A stretch of 64,000 nucleotides of DNA from Solimonas sp041659605. Lineage in GTDB: Bacteria; Pseudomonadota; Gammaproteobacteria; Nevskiales; Nevskiaceae. Position 1 is the stretch's first letter, and each line of letters opens with the position of its first letter. This document shows positions 25,526-33,329 of the stretch, piece by piece. Below the pieces are notes generated by a model that ran no database searches, was not told where the DNA came from, and saw nothing but the letters and a program-made list of their open reading frames with translations. Location: assembly GCA_041659605.1 (NCBI GenBank), contig JBAZXW010000023.1:1-64000 (forward strand). The letters run 5' to 3'. A program made the translations under genes and the position numbers.

Positions 25526-26266
25526 TCAGAACGACAAACCGACCCGCAGGTTGTAGGCGTTGTTGTCGCCCGAACGCTCGTATTCGGGGGTCAGCTCCAG
25601 AAAGCCGAGACTCAGGCGCAGGCCGGCGAAGAAACGCTCCTTTTCGGCGTCAACCTCGCTCAGGCCGAAGTCCTGCTCGGCCGAGCCCGTGGGCGTTGCG
25701 GTCGCCCAGATGTAGCCGGCGCCGATGTACGGGGTCAGGACGGCAAAGCCCTTGGACAGCGAGACGTCGGCGTTCCAGGCTTCGTAGTCGAAGTCGTCGA
25801 TGCCGGCGGTCCGGGTGTACGCGCCGCGCACGGCCAGTGCCGGCTGTGCGACACCGCCTTCGAGAATCGCATAGCGCAGCTCCGCGCCGTAGGCCTTGAC
25901 GCTGGTGTCCGGAATCGCGGTGTAGAACGCGCCGACGTCGATGCCGAAGGGCAAACCCTTGGTGGCGACGATGCCGGCCATGCCAACCGCATCGACATCC
26001 GTGCCGGTCAGCGTCTGCCACGCGTCCTTGTTCTCGGTCGTCGTGTAGTTGGCGATCACGCCGACGCCGATGCCGGTGATGCCGGTGGCCTCGGCCGGTC
26101 CGAGCTGCTTGTAGTTGAGCGCCGAGCTGATGTCCTGCACCGCACCGTCGAACGCGGCCTGGCAATCGCTGACCACTGCATTGCAGTCGACGCCGAATTC
26201 CGTCGTCGCGGCGAATACCCGCGGCGTCAGCAGGACGAAAGAACAGGCAAGCAGCGAACGGCGCAT
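25526..26266 (-). CDS. Outer-membrane beta-barrel protein, uncharacterised
   Basis: 246 residues. A signal peptide (MRRSLLACSFVLLTPRVFA, cut before ATTEFG) is followed by a Cys pair (GVDCNAVVSDC), then alternating aromatic and glycine-rich strands such as LTPYIGAGYIWATATPTG, ending in LELTPEYERSGDNNAYNLRV and a C-terminal Phe. This end is the classic signal for outer-membrane insertion. It looks like an 8- to 10-strand barrel; no named family is recognised. A good ribosome site (AAGGAGAG) precedes the ATG. It heads the trio with the TerB-like and EipA-like genes. Confidence 0.78.
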   Translation of the reverse strand: MRRSLLACSFVLLTPRVFAATTEFGVDCNAVVSDCQAAFDGAVQDISSALNYKQLGPAEATGITGIGVGVIANYTTTENKDAWQTLTGTDVDAVGMAGIVATKGLPFGIDVGAFYTAIPDTSVKAYGAELRYAILEGGVAQPALAVRGAYTRTAGIDDFDYEAWNADVSLSKGFAVLTPYIGAGYIWATATPTGSAEQDFGLSEVDAEKERFFAGLRLSLGFLELTPEYERSGDNNAYNLRVGLSF

Positions 26267-26341
26267 GAGGCTCTCCTTCGGGTTTCCGGAACAGCGCGGG
26301 CGCGAGAATAACAGAGCTTGGCTGAACCGCCGGAAAACCGG

Positions 26342-27001
26342 TCAGGCGACGTGACGCTGCAGAAACGCCTGCACGATGCCGCCCAGTTCGGTCAGACGCC
26401 CATGAAAGAAATGGCCGACGCCGTCGAGCGTGACCAGTTCCGGCGGCGGATCGTAGGCATCCAGCACGGCCTTGGTCTTCGCGTAGTCGACGACCTCGTC
26501 GTCGACGCCGTGCACCACCAGCCAAGGACAGCCCGGACGCGGCGGCACCACGTCGTCGCCGACGTACTTGCCGAACGGCGGCGCGATGCTGACCTGCGCC
26601 AGCGGCTGCACGTGGCGCGCAGCACGCACGCTGACCCAGGCGCCGAACGAGAACCCCATCAACACGACCCGCGCCCCGGGCAGCAGGTCGCGCATCCAGT
26701 TCACCAGGAACTCGACATCGTCGGTCTCGCCGCGCCCGGCGTCGTGCTGGCCCTCGCTGCGACCGACGCCGCGGAAGTTGAAGCGCAGCGCGTGCAAACC
26801 GGCCTTCTGCGCGCTGGACGCGAGCATGTACGCCACCTTGTTGCTCATCGCGCCGCCGAACAGCGGGTGCGGATGGCAGACGATCGCGAACGCCGGCGGC
26901 GCCAGCGGCTGCAGCGGCGCGGACAACAACACCTCGATGCGCCCGGCCGGGCCGGAAATCAGGCGTTCTTCGGTGGTGCCGTTGGGGGGTAGTGTATTCA
27001 C
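26342..27001 (-). CDS. Alpha/beta-hydrolase (small serine hydrolase)
   Basis: 219 residues. The fold has IVCHPHPLFGGAMSNKVAYM near 50, the nucleophile elbow MGFSFGAWVS (Ser near 110), the acid in LVVHGVDDEVVDY and the His in DGVGHFFHGRL. This matches the COG2945-type predicted hydrolases of the alpha/beta superfamily, whose substrates are unknown. A GTG at 27001 is taken as start since it gives the family length and the typical start (TTEERLISGPAG). An ATG at 27097 would add 32 residues of no family likeness and overlap the promoter region of the next gene. Confidence 0.88.
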   Translation of the reverse strand: MNTLPPNGTTEERLISGPAGRIEVLLSAPLQPLAPPAFAIVCHPHPLFGGAMSNKVAYMLASSAQKAGLHALRFNFRGVGRSEGQHDAGRGETDDVEFLVNWMRDLLPGARVVLMGFSFGAWVSVRAARHVQPLAQVSIAPPFGKYVGDDVVPPRPGCPWLVVHGVDDEVVDYAKTKAVLDAYDPPPELVTLDGVGHFFHGRLTELGGIVQAFLQRHVA

Positions 27002-27058
27002 AGGACAGTGATCAAGGGTCGATTCAGGGTGGGCGCGCCGAACGGCCGGAAACCGCGC

Positions 27059-27087
27059 TTGCGAGTCCGGGACTCGCTGCCTATAGT
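27059..27087 (+). promoter_or_regulatory. Sigma-70 promoter with palindrome in the spacer
   Basis: TTGCGA (27059-27064) and TATAGT (27082-27087) are 17 bases apart, an ideal spacing. The start point would be near 27094, 35 bases before the ATG at 27129. Inside lies GCGAGTCCGGGACTCGC (27061-27077), a perfect 8-base dyad around one base, overlapping the -35 and filling most of the spacer. A dimeric repressor or activator site is implied. Confidence 0.6.
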
Positions 27088-27128
27088 CTGGCGGCAACTA
27101 TTTGAATTCAAAGTACGGGGGAATCTCA

Positions 27129-27752
27129 ATGCGTAACATCCTTGTGGCACTGACCACCGGCGCAGCTCTATGCGGCACTGTTCTCCTCGCAGGCGCCGCG
27201 GCGCCGGACGAGCGCCAGCCCGAGGCGCGCGCCTATCTGAACTTCACCTTCGGCGGCGCCACGCCGGCGTCCGAGTCGTTCTTCTACGGCTTGCGTCTCG
27301 ACCGCCCTGCCCTCGCGGATGAATCCGAATTGCGGCCGGCGCTGATGGCGATCGAATTCACGCGCGGCGGCTTTTCGTCCGCCAGCGTCAACGGCATGCC
27401 GTTCGTGCAGCAGCTGCGTCTCAACCAGGACGAGGAAGGCGGCAGCTCCGGCTCCCAGTGGACGGCGATCGACTGGGGCCTGCTGGCGGCCGGCGTGGTC
27501 GGCGTGGGCTTCGCGGTTGCGGAGGTCGCCGACAGCCAGGACGAGTCGCCGGATCCGGCCCCGGGCGGCAGCACCACCGGCGATACGACGGGGGATACCA
27601 CCGGCGACACCACCGGCGGCACCTGCATCCCCGGCACGCCGCTGTGCCTGCCGTTCGACGCGCGCGACGGCGGCCGCGGCCTCGAATCCACTGCCGAGAT
27701 TCTCGATCTGGACGGTGGCACGGGGTACATGGGCGATCTGATTCCGCAATGA
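27129..27752 (+). CDS. Unknown exported protein with Gly-Asp-Thr repeats
   Basis: 207 residues, not recognised. A signal peptide (MRNILVALTTGAALCGTVLL, probable cut after AGAAA) is followed by a domain with FTFGGATPASESFFYGLRLD and GGFSSASVNGMPFVQQLRL, then a hydrophobic stretch WGLLAAGVVGVGFAVAEVA (about 117-135). After it come the repeats TTGDTTGDTTGDTTGGT (about 149-165) and a Cys pair (CIPGTPLC). The C-terminus is Gly-rich and acidic. The start at 27129 gives a clean signal peptide and has GGGGG seven bases upstream. It is a single gene with its own promoter and terminator, so it is probably expressed alone. Confidence 0.75.
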   Translation: MRNILVALTTGAALCGTVLLAGAAAPDERQPEARAYLNFTFGGATPASESFFYGLRLDRPALADESELRPALMAIEFTRGGFSSASVNGMPFVQQLRLNQDEEGGSSGSQWTAIDWGLLAAGVVGVGFAVAEVADSQDESPDPAPGGSTTGDTTGDTTGDTTGGTCIPGTPLCLPFDARDGGRGLESTAEILDLDGGTGYMGDLIPQ

Positions 27753-27772
27753 TCACGAACTGATACCCACCC

Positions 27773-27801
27773 AAGGGGAGCCGTCGGCTCCCCTTATCAT
27801 T
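27773..27801 (+). terminator. Rho-independent terminator
   Basis: AAGGGGAGCC-gtc-GGCTCCCCTT (27773-27795), a 10-bp stem with a three-base loop, followed by ATCATTT. It closes the unknown exported-protein gene. The T-run is short. Confidence 0.82.
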
Positions 27802-27826
27802 TGCGCACCGCAATCCCGGCACCCCC

Positions 27827-29647
27827 ATGGACTTCACCCAACGCTACCCGCGGCTCGCCGAAATCGTCGGCATCGACCTGCGCACGCTGGCGCTGTTCCG
27901 CGCCGCGCTCGGCACGGTGCTGTTCTGCAACCTGCTGCTGGCGTTCGGCGACCTGTCGGCGTTCTGGACCGACACCGGCGTGATGCCGCGCAGCTGGCTG
28001 CTGCAATTCGAACCGGCGCAGCGGATTTCGGTTTATCTCGCCGGCGGCCAGTCCTGGTTTGTCGGCACGCTGCTGGCGATGCAGGCCATCCTCGCACTGA
28101 TGTTTGCGCTGGGCTGGCGCACGCGGCTCGCCAGCATCCTGTCCTTCGTGCTGTGGGCGTCGCTGCTCAACCGCAATCCGGTGGTCATTATCGGCGGCGA
28201 CCTGCTGATGGCCTGCATGCTGTTCTGGTCGATGTTCCTGCCGGTCGGCGCGCGCTACTCGGTCGACGCCGCGACTGCGGACAATCCGCCGCCCGCGCCG
28301 AACCTGCACGTGTCCTGGGGCTCGTTGGGCCTGCTGCTGCAGGTGATGTCGGTGTACTTCTTCAGCGCGATACTCAAGTCCGGCCGCGAATGGGTGCCCG
28401 ACTACACCGCCGTGTACTACGCGCTGTCGCTGGACCGCCACGTCCTGCCGCTGGGCAAGCTGCTCAACGAGTCCCTGCCGCTGACGAAGGCGCTGAGCGC
28501 CTACGTCTGGTGGCTGGAACTGCTCGCGCCGATCCTGATGTTCTCGCCGCTGTTCCTGCGCCCGCTGCGCTTCGGCCTGATGCTGGCGCTGATGCTGATG
28601 CACGTCGGCTTCCTGTTGTGCCTGGAGCTCGGGCATTTCCCGTTGGTGAGCCTGTCCTCTCTCACCGTGTTCTGCGGCGGCTGGGTCTGGGATCGCCTCG
28701 GTCAGCGCCACCAGCGCCGGCATCCGCTGGCGCCGCGCATCTACTACGACCGCGACTGCGGCTTCTGCCTGAAGTCCTGCCGCCTGCTCCAGCAGTTCCT
28801 GATTCTGCCGCGTTCAAGCATTGCGCCCGCCCAGGACACGCCGCGCGCACGCACGCTGATGGAAGCCAACTACTCCTGGGTCGTGATCGACGGCGACGAG
28901 CAGGCCTATCTCAAGTGGTCCGCGTTCACGGTTCTGGTCCGGCGCTCGCCGCTGCTGGGCGGGTTGTGGCCGCTGCTGCGCGCACCCGCGCTCGAACGCC
29001 CCGGCAACGCCGTCTACGACTTCGTCGCCCGCCACCGCGGCGCCTTCGGCACGTTGAGCGCTTTGCTGCTGCCGACCCGCACGATTCGCTGGGAACCGGG
29101 CCGCATCGGGCAGGTGCTGGCGGCGGTGTTGGTCCTGCTGGTCCTGGTCTGGAACCTGCACACCGTCGGCATGCCGCCGCAGCGCGGCTATGCGGCGCTG
29201 ACGCCGCTGTTCCGCGCGCTGCGCATCGACCAGCTGTGGAACATGTTCGCGCCATTTCCGCTCAAGGAAGACGGCTGGCTGGTCGTGCCCGGACGGCTGG
29301 CCGACGGCACCGAGATCGACGTGCTGCACCCGCAGCGCGGCGCGCCGAGCTTCGACAAGCCGGCGCTGTATTCGCGGGATCATCCCAATATCCGCTGGCT
29401 GACCTATCGCGGGCGCCTGTGGGAACGCCCGTACGCCGACCAGCGCCTGTACTACGGCAAGTACCTGTGCCGGACCTGGAATGCCGACAAGATCGAAGGC
29501 GAGGCGCGCAAGCGGCGCCTGATGACGCTCAAGATGATCTACGCCCTCGAAACAACGCCGCCTCCGGGAACGCAGGCGACCGTCGAGCAGCAAGTGCTGT
29601 GGCGCCACGAGTGCTTCCCGGAGGAGACCAAGGGACAAGTTCCTTGA
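27827..29647 (+). CDS. HTTM-domain membrane protein fused to DUF393
   Basis: 606 residues. The N-terminal half (about 15-290) has several membrane segments with the HTTM pattern (related to vitamin K-dependent gamma-carboxylase): LALFRAALGTVLFCNLLLAF, FWTDTGVMPRSWL, LLNRNPVVIIGGDLLMACM. Near residue 305 a thioredoxin-like DUF393 domain begins, IYYDRDCGFCLKSCRLLQQF, with a CxxxC-type motif. The C-terminal 150 residues (FRALRIDQLWNMFAPFPLKE onward) are typical of bacterial HTTM proteins. Function is unknown; this fusion is known in proteobacteria. The stop overlaps the TTG start of tatD (TTGA). Confidence 0.9.
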   Translation: MDFTQRYPRLAEIVGIDLRTLALFRAALGTVLFCNLLLAFGDLSAFWTDTGVMPRSWLLQFEPAQRISVYLAGGQSWFVGTLLAMQAILALMFALGWRTRLASILSFVLWASLLNRNPVVIIGGDLLMACMLFWSMFLPVGARYSVDAATADNPPPAPNLHVSWGSLGLLLQVMSVYFFSAILKSGREWVPDYTAVYYALSLDRHVLPLGKLLNESLPLTKALSAYVWWLELLAPILMFSPLFLRPLRFGLMLALMLMHVGFLLCLELGHFPLVSLSSLTVFCGGWVWDRLGQRHQRRHPLAPRIYYDRDCGFCLKSCRLLQQFLILPRSSIAPAQDTPRARTLMEANYSWVVIDGDEQAYLKWSAFTVLVRRSPLLGGLWPLLRAPALERPGNAVYDFVARHRGAFGTLSALLLPTRTIRWEPGRIGQVLAAVLVLLVLVWNLHTVGMPPQRGYAALTPLFRALRIDQLWNMFAPFPLKEDGWLVVPGRLADGTEIDVLHPQRGAPSFDKPALYSRDHPNIRWLTYRGRLWERPYADQRLYYGKYLCRTWNADKIEGEARKRRLMTLKMIYALETTPPPGTQATVEQQVLWRHECFPEETKGQVP

Positions 29648-30456
29648 ACGGCCTGGTCGACATTGGGGCCAACCTCGCGCACGACAGCTTCGACGCCGAT
29701 CTCGATGCGGTGCTCGAACGCGCGGCCGCGGCCGGCGTCTCGCAGATCGTCGTGACCGGCAGTTCGGCCGACAGCAACCTCAAAGCGGTCGAGCTGGCAC
29801 GGCGCCATCGCGGCCGGCTGTACACAACCGCCGGTTTGCATCCGCACCACGCCGCGGACTGGAACGATGCGCTGGCCGAACAGATCCGCGGCCTGGCCGC
29901 GCAGCCTGAAGTCGTCGCGCTCGGTGAATGCGGTCTCGATTACTTCCGCAACTATGCGTCGCACGAAGATCAGCGCCGGGCCTTCGCCGCGCAGCTGGGG
30001 CTGGCGACGCAGACCGGCAAGCCGCTGTTCCTGCACCAGCGCGATGCGCATGCGGACTTTCACGCGATGCTGCGCGAATACCGCTCGCGCCTCGGGCCGG
30101 TCGTCGTGCACTGTTTCACCGACACGCGGGCCGCGCTCGAAGACTGCCTCGCACTCGACTGCCACATCGGCATCACCGGCTGGATCTGCGACGAGCGCCG
30201 CGGCGCGCATCTCATCGACGCGGTGCGCATCATTCCGGACCAGCGCCTGATGATCGAAACCGACGCGCCCTACCTGCTGCCGCGCACGGCGCCGGCAACG
30301 GTTCTACGGGCCAGCCACCGGCGCAATGAGCCGGCCTATCTGACCTGGACTGTGCGCGCACTCGCCGCCGCGCGCGGCCAGACGGAAGCGCAGGTCGCGG
30401 CAGCGACGAGCGCGACAGCGCGGGCGTTCTTCGGTTTGCCGGCGCCGAACTCGTAG
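29644..30456 (+). CDS. tatD: TatD-family metal-dependent deoxyribonuclease
   Basis: 270 residues, TIM-barrel hydrolase. Metal and catalytic motifs are present: GLVDIGANLAHDSF at the N-terminus (TatD proper has the same IDIGxNL start), TTAGLHPHHA, VALGECGLDYFRNY, LFLHQRDAHADF, VVHCFTDTRAALED and IETDAPYLLPR. TatD cuts DNA 3'-5' and helps repair oxidative damage. The start is TTG at 29644, overlapping the previous stop; no ATG fits the family start. The TAG stop is formed by the GTAG head of a REP-like element. Confidence 0.92.
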   Translation: MNGLVDIGANLAHDSFDADLDAVLERAAAAGVSQIVVTGSSADSNLKAVELARRHRGRLYTTAGLHPHHAADWNDALAEQIRGLAAQPEVVALGECGLDYFRNYASHEDQRRAFAAQLGLATQTGKPLFLHQRDAHADFHAMLREYRSRLGPVVVHCFTDTRAALEDCLALDCHIGITGWICDERRGAHLIDAVRIIPDQRLMIETDAPYLLPRTAPATVLRASHRRNEPAYLTWTVRALAAARGQTEAQVAAATSATARAFFGLPAPNS

Positions 30457-30511
30457 CCCGGGCGCAGCCCGGGGATCGGCGCCGGATATCCCCGGACTTC
30501 GTCCGGGCCGC
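30453..30511. repeat. REP-like palindrome pair
   Basis: GTAGCCCGGGCGCAGCCCGGG (first hairpin CCCGGGC/GCCCGGG) is followed about 15 bases later by CCCGGACTTCGTCCGGG. The same two-hairpin unit recurs at 49937-49995. The GTAG at 30453-30456 contains the TAG stop of tatD. Confidence 0.85.
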
Positions 30512-30517
30512 ACCCGC

Positions 30518-30757
30518 TCAACCCGCTGGCATCCACTTCGACGCAGCGAGCAGCGCGAGCCCGCCCCAGATCGCCAGGCTGGTGAGCCACGGGACGATGC
30601 CGTCCCGCGCATGCAGCAGGCCCCAGGCGCGCGTCCCGCAGCCGTCACACTCCAGGGGGCGGACCGGGACGATGCAGGACAGCAGCCACTGCCCGAACGT
30701 GCGGTGCGCCCGGTGCAGCGTGGGCGCCTCGCAGGTCTTGCACATCCGCGCGCTCAA
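30518..30757 (-). CDS. Small zinc-finger-like membrane protein
   Basis: 79 residues, not recognised. Two CxxC pairs (CKTC at 6-9 and CDGC at 37-40) suggest a zinc ribbon, with AHRTFGQWLLSCIVPVRP between them. A hydrophobic C-terminal segment (IVPWLTSLAIWGGLALLAA) would anchor it in the membrane. It follows ilvD on the same strand (30-base gap). The ATG at 30757 is used; one at 30745 would also keep both CxxC pairs. It is supported by its pattern of cysteines rather than by a known family. Confidence 0.6.
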   Translation of the reverse strand: MSARMCKTCEAPTLHRAHRTFGQWLLSCIVPVRPLECDGCGTRAWGLLHARDGIVPWLTSLAIWGGLALLAASKWMPAG

Positions 30758-30787
30758 GGTCGTTCCCCTGTCGCGCGGTGCGCAATC

Positions 30788-32479
30788 TCACCCGGTCACC
30801 GCGCCCTTCGACGCGCTGCTGACGAGCTGCGAATATTTCGCCAGCACGCCACGCGTGTAGCGCGGCGCCGGCTGCTTCCACGCCGCGCGGCGGCGCGCGA
30901 TCTGGGCATCGTCGACGTTGAGCTGGATCAGCTGGCGGTGCGCGTCAATGGTGACGCTGTCGCCTTCCTCGACCAGCGCGATCGTGCCGCCGGCAAAGGC
31001 TTCCGGCGCGACGTGGCCGACGACCATGCCCCAGGTGCCGCCGGAAAAGCGGCCGTCGGTGATCAGGCCGACGCTCTCGCCCAGTCCCTTGCCGACGAGC
31101 GCCGCAGTCGGCGCCAGCATCTCGCGCATGCCGGGACCGCCCTTCGGGCCCTCGTAGCGGATCACCAGCACGTCGCCGGCCTTGATCGTGTCGGCCATGA
31201 TCGCCGCCATGCACTCGTCTTCGGAGTTGAACACGCGCGCCGGCCCGGTGATCGCCGGGTTCTTCAAGCCGGTGATCTTGGCGACGCTGCCCTCCGGCGC
31301 GAGGTTGCCCTTGAGCACCGCGAGGTGACCCTGCTTGTACAGCGGCTTGTCGAACGGACGGATCACGTCCCCGAACGGTTCGCCTGGCGCGCGCGGCGTG
31401 TCCGGCACCGTTTCCAGCTCCTGCGCCAGCGTGCGACCGCTGATCGTCATCGCGTCGCCGTGGACGAGCCCGGCCTTGAGCAGCATCTTCAGCACCTGCG
31501 GCACGCCGCCGGCGCCGTGGAAGTCGGTGGCGACGTACTTGCCGGACGGCTTGAGATCGCACAGCACCGGCACCTTGAGGCGGATCGTCTCGACGTCCTC
31601 GAGCGCGAACGGCACCTGTGCGGCGTGCGCGATCGCGAGGTAGTGCAGCACCGCATTGGTCGATCCGCCGGTCGCCATCACCAGTGCGATCGCGTTCTCG
31701 ATCGCCTTGCGGGTGACGATGTCGCGCGGCTTGAGGTCGCGGCGGATCGCCTCCACCAGAACGCGCGCGGACTGCGACACCGAGTCCGCCTTCTCCGGAT
31801 CGGGACAGGCCATCTGCGACGAGCCCAGCAGCGACATGCCCAGCGCCTCGAAGGACGAGGACATCGTGTTCGCCGTATACATGCCGCCGCAGGCGCCGGT
31901 CGTCGGGCAGGCGTGCTTCTCGATGCCGTCGAAGTCCTCCTTGGCCATCTTGCCCGCCTGGAAGGAGCCGACCGCCTCGAACACCGAGACGACAGTCAGG
32001 TCCTGTCCTTTCCAGCAGCCCGGCTTGATCGTGCCGGCGTAGCAGAAGACCGCCGGGATGTTCATGCGCAGCATCGCGATCATCGCGCCCGGCATGTTCT
32101 TGTCGCAGCCGCCGATCGCGAGCACGCCGTCCATGCACTGGCTCGAGGTCGCGGTCTCGATGCAGTCGGCGATGACCTCGCGCGACACCAGCGAGAACTT
32201 CATGCCTTCGGTGCCCATCGAGATACCGTCGGTGACGGTCGGCACGCCGAAGGTCTGCGGCATCGCGCCGGCATCCCTGAGCGCCGCAACCGCGCGGTCG
32301 GCCAGCGGCTGGATGCCGGCATTGCAGGGATTCATCGTCGAATGGCCGTTGGCGACGCCGACGATGGGCTTGTCGAAATCGGCGTCGGTGAAGCCGACCG
32401 CGCGCAGCATCGCGCGGTTGGGCGAACGCTGGACGCCCTGGGTGATGAGGCGCGAACGCCGGTTCAGGGGTTCGGACAT
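30788..32479 (-). CDS. ilvD: Dihydroxy-acid dehydratase
   Basis: 563 residues, the length of the shorter IlvD class. The iron-sulfur cysteines are visible in GGCDKNMPGAMIAML (about 115-130) and GACGGMYTANTMSSS (about 188-202). Other motifs are GVANGHSTMNPCN and GPKGGPGMREMLAPTAALVG. It dehydrates dihydroxy acids to 2-keto acids in Ile, Val and Leu synthesis. The ATG at 32479 (MSEPLNRRS) is chosen over one at 32530. On the minus strand TACAAT lies at 32521-32516 as a possible -10 about 37 bases before the start. Confidence 0.96.
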   Translation of the reverse strand: MSEPLNRRSRLITQGVQRSPNRAMLRAVGFTDADFDKPIVGVANGHSTMNPCNAGIQPLADRAVAALRDAGAMPQTFGVPTVTDGISMGTEGMKFSLVSREVIADCIETATSSQCMDGVLAIGGCDKNMPGAMIAMLRMNIPAVFCYAGTIKPGCWKGQDLTVVSVFEAVGSFQAGKMAKEDFDGIEKHACPTTGACGGMYTANTMSSSFEALGMSLLGSSQMACPDPEKADSVSQSARVLVEAIRRDLKPRDIVTRKAIENAIALVMATGGSTNAVLHYLAIAHAAQVPFALEDVETIRLKVPVLCDLKPSGKYVATDFHGAGGVPQVLKMLLKAGLVHGDAMTISGRTLAQELETVPDTPRAPGEPFGDVIRPFDKPLYKQGHLAVLKGNLAPEGSVAKITGLKNPAITGPARVFNSEDECMAAIMADTIKAGDVLVIRYEGPKGGPGMREMLAPTAALVGKGLGESVGLITDGRFSGGTWGMVVGHVAPEAFAGGTIALVEEGDSVTIDAHRQLIQLNVDDAQIARRRAAWKQPAPRYTRGVLAKYSQLVSSASKGAVTG

Positions 32480-32593
32480 GATGACTCGCAGGACCTTGGG
32501 GCAAACGGGGCCGCTATTGTACGCGGCCAAGCCCCGCCGGCAGCCGGCGCCGAAAACGACAGCCGATCTCGCCTCTGGTCCGTGGGTCCGCAG

Positions 32594-32631
32594 GGTGGGC
32601 TGAGCCTCGCGGTAGCGAGGCGTAGCCCACC
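32594..32631. repeat. REP-like nested palindrome
   Basis: Outer arms GGTGGGCT (32594-32601) and AGCCCACC (32624-32631) enclose an inner hairpin GCCTCGC-ggta-GCGAGGC. It has a GTGG head, the second known REP head besides GTAG. It lies between ilvD and the peroxiredoxin gene; no T-run follows. Confidence 0.75.
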
Positions 32632-32641
32632 GGACGCGCCC

Positions 32642-33277
32642 TCAACCCTTAGGTTGAGGTACCAGCCTCAGATACGGCTTGATCTCCTTCCAGCCCTGCG
32701 GGAACAGCTTCTTCGCGTCGTCGTTGGAGACCGCGGGCACGATGATCACGTCCTCCCCCTGCTTCCAGTTTACCGGCGTCGCGACCCTGTGCTTGTCGGT
32801 CAGCTGCAGCGAGTCGATCACGCGCAGGATCTCGTCGAAGTTGCGGCCCGTGCTTGCCGGGTAAGTGATCGTCAGCCGGACCTTCTTGTTCGGATCGATC
32901 ACGAACACCGAGCGCACCGTGAAGCGGTCGGAGGCGTTCGGATGGATCATCCCGTAGAGGTTCGCGACCTTCATGTCCTCATCGGCGATCATCGGGAAAT
33001 TGACCGTGCAGGTCTGCGTCTCCTCGATGTCCTTCTGCCAGCCCAGATGGTCCTGCACCGAGTCGACCGACAGGCCGATGACCTTGACCCCGCGCTTGTC
33101 GAACTCGGCTTTGAGCTTCGACGTATAGCCGAGCTCGGTCGTGCACACCGGCGTGTAGTCCTTCGGATGCGAGAACAGCACGCCCCAGGACGAGCCCAGC
33201 CACCGGTGGAACCCGATCGGGCCGATCGTGGTGTCCGCTTCGAAATCGGGAGCAACATCTCCCAGCCTCAGACTCAT
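32642..33277 (-). CDS. 1-Cys peroxiredoxin (Prx6 class)
   Basis: 211 residues, the usual size for Prx6-type enzymes. The peroxidatic Cys sits in FSHPKDYTPVCTTELGY (about 45). The class-specific long C-terminus carries NWKQGEDVIIVPAVSNDDA and GWKEIKPYLRLV. It reduces peroxides in the cytoplasm, with an external thiol as partner. No flavoprotein or regulator gene is adjacent. Normal length, no missing residues. Confidence 0.95.
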   Translation of the reverse strand: MSLRLGDVAPDFEADTTIGPIGFHRWLGSSWGVLFSHPKDYTPVCTTELGYTSKLKAEFDKRGVKVIGLSVDSVQDHLGWQKDIEETQTCTVNFPMIADEDMKVANLYGMIHPNASDRFTVRSVFVIDPNKKVRLTITYPASTGRNFDEILRVIDSLQLTDKHRVATPVNWKQGEDVIIVPAVSNDDAKKLFPQGWKEIKPYLRLVPQPKG

Positions 33278-33329
33278 GACGTTCTCCTGTGCAGGGGGGA
33301 GCCTTAGGATGCGCCTGTCGGGGCGAAGG

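Noticed and set aside
32594..32631. Terminator of ilvD or the peroxiredoxin gene
   Set aside because: No T-run on either strand; the GTGG head and nested arms fit a REP-type element better.
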